Shown here piece by piece: positions 58,620 to 64,000 of a stretch of DNA of 64,000 nucleotides (position 1 is the stretch's first letter; every line of letters begins with the position of its first letter). The stretch lies in NCBI GenBank assembly GCA_032164245.1, contig JAVMKO010000006.1, forward strand, positions 40,140,319 through 40,204,318. Direction: 5' to 3'. The DNA is from Sternotherus odoratus. Taxonomy: Eukaryota; Chordata; Testudines; Kinosternidae. The translations under genes and the position numbers were made by a program. The notes under the pieces are model-generated. The model did not search any database and was not told where the DNA came from. It saw only the letters and a list, made by a program, of their open reading frames with translations.

Positions 58620-59790
58620 GGGAAAAGTCCAAGGTGGTGATTTAAAAGAAGAGAACACATTACTCTTCTCCATGCTGCTCTCAGTGCCTCTAGCTTCTCT
58701 GTATTACTTCATACTGTGCCATAGATACTTTTCCCCTTAGTTCAAGAGACTAGTCTCCATTCAATTTTTTTTCATTCTTTTTTTTTTCAGTTCAAGAAAA
58801 TAGTCTCCATTTTAATTCACTGGGAAATATTTTTGATTGTAACAGAAGAAATTCACTTATACTTAAGGTATCTTCTCCATGGCAGTGTAGAGTGTGATCT
58901 GTGGAAGAACATGACTCTTTTTTTGTGGAGTAGCTAGGAGCCACTGTTGAAGATCCAGTTCTGTATGTTTTAAAGAGAGCCTTTAAAATTATACATCAAA
59001 ATGAGATATTAACCACAAATTTGTTTAAGCCTTTAACTTCTTCCCATATATCTTTGGTGGGACTGTGTAATTTGTAGCCTTCACTTTCAACGATGTCCTG
59101 CAAAGGAAAAGTGTGGGGTTGTGACCTTTGTTTCTGATCTTTAAAAGTGACCTCAAAGATTCCAAGGGTGGTTGGTTGGTTGGTTCATTTGTTCTGCTTG
59201 TTTTTATGACCCTACAATGATCAGGAATGTCAAGGTGTTGTTGTTTTTTTCTTTCTATTTTTGTTGGAGGACTCCTGTCTCAGAAGTATATGTTGTGGCT
59301 TTCTCAGCCCTTTATTGATGGGGTGAGGATGCTGAATCCTTATCAGAGAGAACTGTTCTTTCCCAGGTGTATTAGTTAAATAGGTATTATCAAACACAAT
59401 CAAACCCCCAAACATTCTGCAACATGGTAATAATAACCTATTCCCTTCTCAATTCATCAGCTTTGACTTCCTTAGTGTGTCTGTCTGCTGATTCTCCTGT
59501 CATTAAAACATTTTCCAAGGTAGATAAAACCCAAATTTCAACAATAAATACAAAGAAGAAAAACAAACACCCCCCCCACACACACACTTCTCTGTACACC
59601 CTATAAAGGGAGTAGTGGGCGGGGGGCGGGGACATAAGCCTTTTTACTTTGCAAATAGCATGTAAAGCAAGCTTATTGTACTGACAGGGGTGCTAGTTGT
59701 CGTTTCATGCACGCCTCAATAGTACCCTTAATGATAAAAGAAGCTAATTGCTAAATTGTAGACCATGTTGTTCTTTCTTTCTTTTTTTGC
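58620..59790. other. No recognisable feature
   Basis: AT-rich with a GGTT run near 59170 and a short CA run near 59578. No gene or repeat named. Confidence 0.4.
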
Positions 59791-59794
59791 ATTG

Positions 59795-59905
59795 TGGTTT
59801 CACCTGGGAGCCCCAGTCATGGACCAGACCCAATTGTGCTCACTGCTGTCCACACCCACAACAAAGACAGTTCCTGCCCCAAAAGATCTTACAATCTGGA
59901 TATGG
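59795..59905 (-). mobile_element. L2/L3-like LINE 3' tail
   Basis: GTCATGGACCAGACCCAATT then ACAGTTCCTGCCCCAAAAG then ATCTTACAATCT is the same tail as in 28060-28160, minus strand. Confidence 0.55.
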
Positions 59906-59909
59906 CTCT

Positions 59910-61290
59910 GCAATAATATTTTTGGCTTATCCTTGTGACAAAATTTAACTCCTACGTATTCTTACGTGATACATGCTTCCTCATGGAGGCCTTCTGCAGA
60001 GCGGGTGAATTTTACCTTGACCTTTCAGGGTATACTTGCTTTGCTACAACAAGTGGTAGATCAGCTGTCTGGTCCAAAACATTTCAGATATGGTAAAAGC
60101 CAGGTCAGAAAGGGAATGATTCAGTCCTGTAAAGATGTGACATCTATAAAAATATCCATTTGAAAAAAGATTGGTTGATGTGTCAAGTTAAATAAGATGC
60201 ATTTAGTGGTTAGCACTCATTTGGGTCCTTTCCCCGTCAAGGTTCTTAAACCCACACACAGGGATTCTGATTTGTAATACAGGTTATTAGACATTTTAAT
60301 AAAATGACAATATTATCAGGATTTGGACTCAATAGCACTGAAATATGAAGCAGAAAGAGAGTCCATCAGGTTACAGACTCTGGTTAATAGTGAAAGGCAT
60401 TTAGAAGTAAATTAATAAAAATGAACATAAAGACTATAAAGTTCAAACAAAATGAATTCCCTAGTTCATATTAAGATCCAAAATGTCATGAATATCAGAC
60501 CTAATTTATTAGGTTTTTACTCCTTCAACAAAAAAAGAGTAAGAATTTTTTTTTGCTAGCTCTTCTTTTCCTAATGCTCCCTTTCAAGCTTGGCTTTGAG
60601 TTACAACCATGACATTCAATTAGGTGGTGAAATGTAGTCATTGATTTGAAACTGAGGGGAAAAAAAGATATGAATAATTTGTGATTAAAAACACAAACCC
60701 TACAGGATTTGAAGGTTCTACTTGTATCATATAATGTAGATACTTTTTCTACAGTTTACAAAGACTTTGATCAACATCTCTGGGAATGTATAGGTATTAA
60801 ATGTAGCCAGAAGAGAGAGCCCCTATTGTCCCATGAATAAAATAAAAATATTTTAAGCATTAAAATGGAGAGACATTTTCAAAGGCAACAGAAAGCAAAT
60901 TGAGTCCTTCCATAATTCCTACAAATCTTCATGATGTATTTTAATAGGTTTATTTATTACAATTTAGGGAATGCAAATACAATTTGTCCTATTCATATTA
61001 CAAAATAATCTACCCCATATCTGATGATCCATTGTTCATTATGGGTGTAATTCACCTTCTACAGAGAGTGAACACTTGATTCCCATTTGAGCTCTCAACA
61101 TTTCACCCTATGTACATTCTCAGCTTCTTAAGATACCGTGAGCCAAATTTTACTCAAGGTCGTACCTTTGCCAACCCACTGAAGATGTTATCAGAATTCC
61201 AACAGGATCTCTCTCTTCTAGGTATGTTATTGTATTCTGAGCATGCAACTGGGATCCCAGATCGCTTGAATTCAGATCTGATCTTTAAAA
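59910..61290. other. No recognisable feature
   Basis: AT-rich, nothing supported. Confidence 0.4.
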
Positions 61291-61293
61291 CTT

Positions 61294-61375
61294 TCCATCT
61301 GAGGACTTGGGCAAGTCACTTAACCTTTCTGCTTGAGCTTTCCTAAGAATAAAAATAATACAAACTATGTGAAAA
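61294..61375 (-). mobile_element. MIR-like ancient SINE remnant
   Basis: GACTTGGGCAAGTCACTTAA followed by CCTTTCTGCTTGAGCTTTCC is MIR wording read on the minus strand. Confidence 0.6.
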
Positions 61376-61799
61376 GACATTAAAGTTGTAAAGTCAAGCA
61401 CTCAAAAGATAGGAAATGCTGAATTAAGGTTGCCGGTTTACCTTTAATTCAGCTCCTTGTGCCTATGCATTATGATTAAGACTATGTTTATGTCACAGAG
61501 GTCAAAGCCTTCCCTGGCCTATGCTACCTGCTGCCTATGCCTGCCTCTGTCAGAATTCCTATGTGATGCTGGCAAAATCGCTTAAGACAGACTTGTCACA
61601 GTAATTCTGTGTTCCTCATTTCTGGATGACTGACTTGAGTCTCTGGGCTTTGATTCGCAGAAGTGCTGAGTATCCACAGCTGCAACTGAAGTCAATGGGA
61701 GCTGTGCTTTAGACATCAAAAGTGATTATATAATGTTGAGGACACTGAAAGATCAGGTCCTAAGAGTCTCAAATTGTGCACCCAAAATTAGTGGGGGTG

Positions 61800-61855
61800 T
61801 TTTACCTTTCTCACTGTGTGCCTGAGTTCCCATCTGTAAAATAGAAATGATATAG
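61800..61855 (-). mobile_element. MIR-like ancient SINE remnant, interrupted
   Basis: GTGCCTGAGTTCCCATCTG then TAAAATAGAAATGAT is MIR wording on the minus strand. It is cut off where the ATAGGCACC element begins. Confidence 0.55.
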
Positions 61856-62690
61856 GCACCAACTTCTTCTGGCACCGGTGGGTGCCCGTGCCCCACCGCC
61901 CTGACTCCACCCCTGCAGAATTAACCTGGGTGGGGGAGGCGGTGCCTGCATGCACGAGCAGCACTCGGAGCCTCCTAGGAGCTGGGCCTGCTGGCTGCTT
62001 CCAGGGTGCAGCATGGAGCCAGGACAGGCACGCAGCCTGCATTACCACCACTGTGTACCGCTGACCGGGAGCCGCCTGAGTTAAATGCATGCCCCATGCC
62101 CCAACCCAAGCCCTGAGCCCCCTCCTGGACCCCAAACCCCTCATCCCTAGGCCCATCCCAGAGCCTCCACCCCCAACTGGAGCCTTCATCCCACTGCATC
62201 CCAACCCTCTGCCCCAGCTCAGAGACCACTCCCACATCATGAACCCCTCATCCCTGGCCCCACCCCAGAGTCCACACTCCCAGCCCAGAGCCTCTCTTGA
62301 ACCTCAACCTGCAGCCCCCTCCCATACTCCAAATCCCTTGGCCTCACTCCCTAGCCTGCAGCTTCCTCCTGCACCCCAAACTCCTCATCCCTAGCCAAGA
62401 GCCCATATCGGCTCCTGCCACCAACACCCTGCCTCAACCCACAGCCCCCTCCCACATTCTAAATGCTTTGGCCCCAGCCAGAGCCCTCAACCCCTCCTGC
62501 ACCCTAATCCTCTGCCACAGTCCAATGAAAGTGAGTGAGAGAGGGAAGAGCGAGCCACTGAGGGAGGGTGATTGTAGTGAGTGGGAAGTGGGGACTTAGG
62601 GAAGGGACCAGGACCAGGCGGAGCCTTGGAAAAGGGGTCGGACTAGGGTGATTGGTTTTATGCGATTAGAAAGCTGACAACCCTAATACC
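61856..62690. mobile_element. hAT-like insertion with C-rich pseudo-satellite core
   Basis: It starts ATAGGCACCAACTTCTTCTG, a variant of the 23692 family's start, and runs into a long C-rich array of CCCCAACCC / GAGCCCCCTCC / CCTCATCCCT phrases (about 62095-62525). The right end and target duplication are not clear, so the right limit is approximate. The long frames here come from the C-rich phrases. Confidence 0.5.
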
Positions 62691-62694
62691 TCAG

Positions 62695-63003
62695 GTGAAA
62701 TTGCCAGATAATCTGGTTTTGGATCAAAATAATAGAAGTTTGTATGTTTTCCACCTGAAACTATCATCCACTCTAAACTTGTTCAAAATTCAGAATACAG
62801 CTTCTTCTAAACATCAGGGTAAGTTTACTCAGAACTGCTCAAACTGTGGTAAACTTTGCACTATGCCTGGCTGGTTTATATTTTAAACCATTACTTACAA
62901 CAGTTTTGCTGAGCTCTAGTCACTTGCCTGTGTTCATAATTTATTACTATTAGTAGTAAAAATAATAAAAGACCTAGCTATATGTAGTTCTTTTCATCAG
63001 TAG
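62695..63003. other. No recognisable feature
   Basis: AT-rich, nothing supported. Confidence 0.4.
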
Positions 63004-63062
63004 ATCTCAAAGCACTTTATTATTATCCCTATTTTACAGGTAGAGAAACTGAAGCACACATG
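63003..63062 (+). mobile_element. MIR/CORE-like SINE remnant
   Basis: CTCAAAGCACTTTATTATTA then CCCTATTTTACAGGTAGAG then AAACTGAAGCACACA follows the order of an ancient MIR-type SINE. Confidence 0.5.
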
Positions 63063-63544
63063 CACTGTCTGCTATGATTTCATAAATTTGATGTACATCC
63101 TTAACACAGAAAGGGGGAAAAGTAGGTTTGAACGTTTGGCACTGTCCCTGTATAAAAGCGCTAAATGCTGACTTCTTGATGGTATACCGTAATGAGATGC
63201 TGATGAATGTCCACATGAAACCAGGCCAAAGTGATCAAACCACACACTAAAGTACGAGTATGGCTTTTTGAATTTGGATTTGGATTGTTCTTTTTCTCAT
63301 TTGAGTATTTTTTCCTCTTTGCTATCAGTCATAGATTAATAGTCCGTAACCAAGCTCGCTTTCAGAAATGTCACATTTAACTGAAAAAAGAAAATCAGAA
63401 ATGAAAAAGTTAGCTGTATAACTCCTCTGGGTCCCTCTCTTACAAGGACTGTGGTTCTTCTGCTTCATTAACCAAACCAGAGTTAGAAGGGGTCAGCTAT
63501 CACAACCGCTGCTGCTACAGCACCATCTGTCAAAAGAACCTCTA

Positions 63545-63885
63545 CAGGCCCTGTCCCCACTCCAGCCTTTCTCTAAGCCTGCACCCCTCCCTCACTTCTT
63601 CCTGCCCTGCCTCTTTCCACCCCTTCCCCCACCTCTTCTTGTCCCTTCTCCTCCTCCATCTCTCCAGCGCCTCCTGCACATTACAGAACAGCTGATCACC
63701 AGCAGGCTGGAGGGGTTGAAAGGAAGGAGGAGGAGCCAGTTGGGAGGCAGGCAGCAGTTGGGAGGCACTGTGAGGTGAGAGGGAGGCACTGACCCATGGA
63801 GCTGCTAGTGGGTGCTGAGCACCCACTATTTTTTCCCATGGGTTCTCCATCTCTGGTGCCCCATGGAATCGGCACCTGTGCTTCA
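63545..63885 (-). mobile_element. hAT-like MITE, ATAGGTGCC family, inverted
   Basis: The right end ATGGAATCGGCACCTGTG, read inverted, gives CACAGGTGCCGATTCCAT, the start of the family seen at 23692. GTGGGTGCTGAGCACCCAC (63809-63826) is the inner hairpin usual next to that end. The left end and duplication are unclear. Confidence 0.5.
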
Positions 63886-64000
63886 GAGCCCGAGTCACAA
63901 CTTCAAAACGACAATAGTGTATATACTGGAAAACAGAACTAAAATCCAGAAGCCCCAAGCGTGGTGTAATTTGCAAATTATATTGGAAGTTCACTTATTT
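63886..64000. other. No recognisable feature
   Basis: Short AT-rich end of the window. Confidence 0.4.

Noticed and set aside
61856..62525. Proline-rich frames such as 61975-62240
   Set aside because: They come from the C-rich phrase array in a hAT-like insertion.
1..64000. A CRISPR array, prokaryotic operon or phage module
   Set aside because: No regularly spaced direct repeats with unique spacers and no bacterial gene. All tandem arrays are minisatellites in vertebrate transposons.

Overview
The window reads as AT-rich, gene-poor nuclear DNA from a vertebrate, most likely a hidden-necked (cryptodiran) turtle. This rests on tRNA-derived SINEs that begin AATCAGAGAGGTAGCCGTG (the Cry-type SINE of turtles), CR1 LINE fragments, ancient MIR-like and L2/L3-like LINE tails shared by amniotes, and many short DNA transposons of the hAT, Tigger/pogo and PIF-Harbinger types. 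I see no functional host gene, rRNA, tRNA, CRISPR array or bacterial feature. Nearly all open reading frames in the window are chance frames in repeats. The real coding remnants are a near-complete hAT transposase, a decayed Harbinger transposase with its Myb-like partner, the 3' end of an L2/L3-like LINE ORF2, and one exon of a host kinase gene carried inside a transposon.

Layout. 1-1290: a CR1 fragment (minus strand) split by a solo LTR with a 5-bp target duplication and a 42-bp minisatellite. 1440-1685 and 16217-16502: two copies of one Harbinger-like MITE carrying an ATG followed by a consensus splice donor. 3950-4700: a TATA-bearing LTR-like repeat. 5848-6271 and 34083-34829: a short and a long copy of a Tigger-like MITE with a GC-rich minisatellite core. 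8225-10454: a three-level nest, with a fold-back SINE split by a Harbinger MITE that is itself split by a solo LTR. Each layer has its own target-site duplication. 11567-14400: remains of a two-gene PIF-Harbinger element. 16500-23530: mostly unique sequence. 23535-24148: CR1 split by a hAT MITE. 24802-25555: a Tigger MITE split by a hAT MITE. 25614-25828 and 27729-27914: two more fold-back SINEs. 29032-31868: an autonomous hAT element with perfect 8-bp target duplications and a 563-codon transposase broken near its C-terminus, itself carrying a 508-bp palindromic MITE. 32065-33913: a non-autonomous hAT-like element that has captured exon 1 of a conventional protein kinase C gene, best matching PRKCG. 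34830-46840: largely unique DNA. 46846-64000: further MITEs, two more copies of the TTA-target Harbinger MITE, a GC-rich hAT MITE and another fold-back SINE.

The strongest new observation is the protein kinase C exon inside the 1.8-kb hAT-like element, complete with start codon and splice donor. This is a vertebrate counterpart of plant transposons that carry gene fragments. The window also records an insertion order that can be read directly from nested target-site duplications. Several DNA transposons have AT-rich terminal repeats but GC-rich, minisatellite-like cores.
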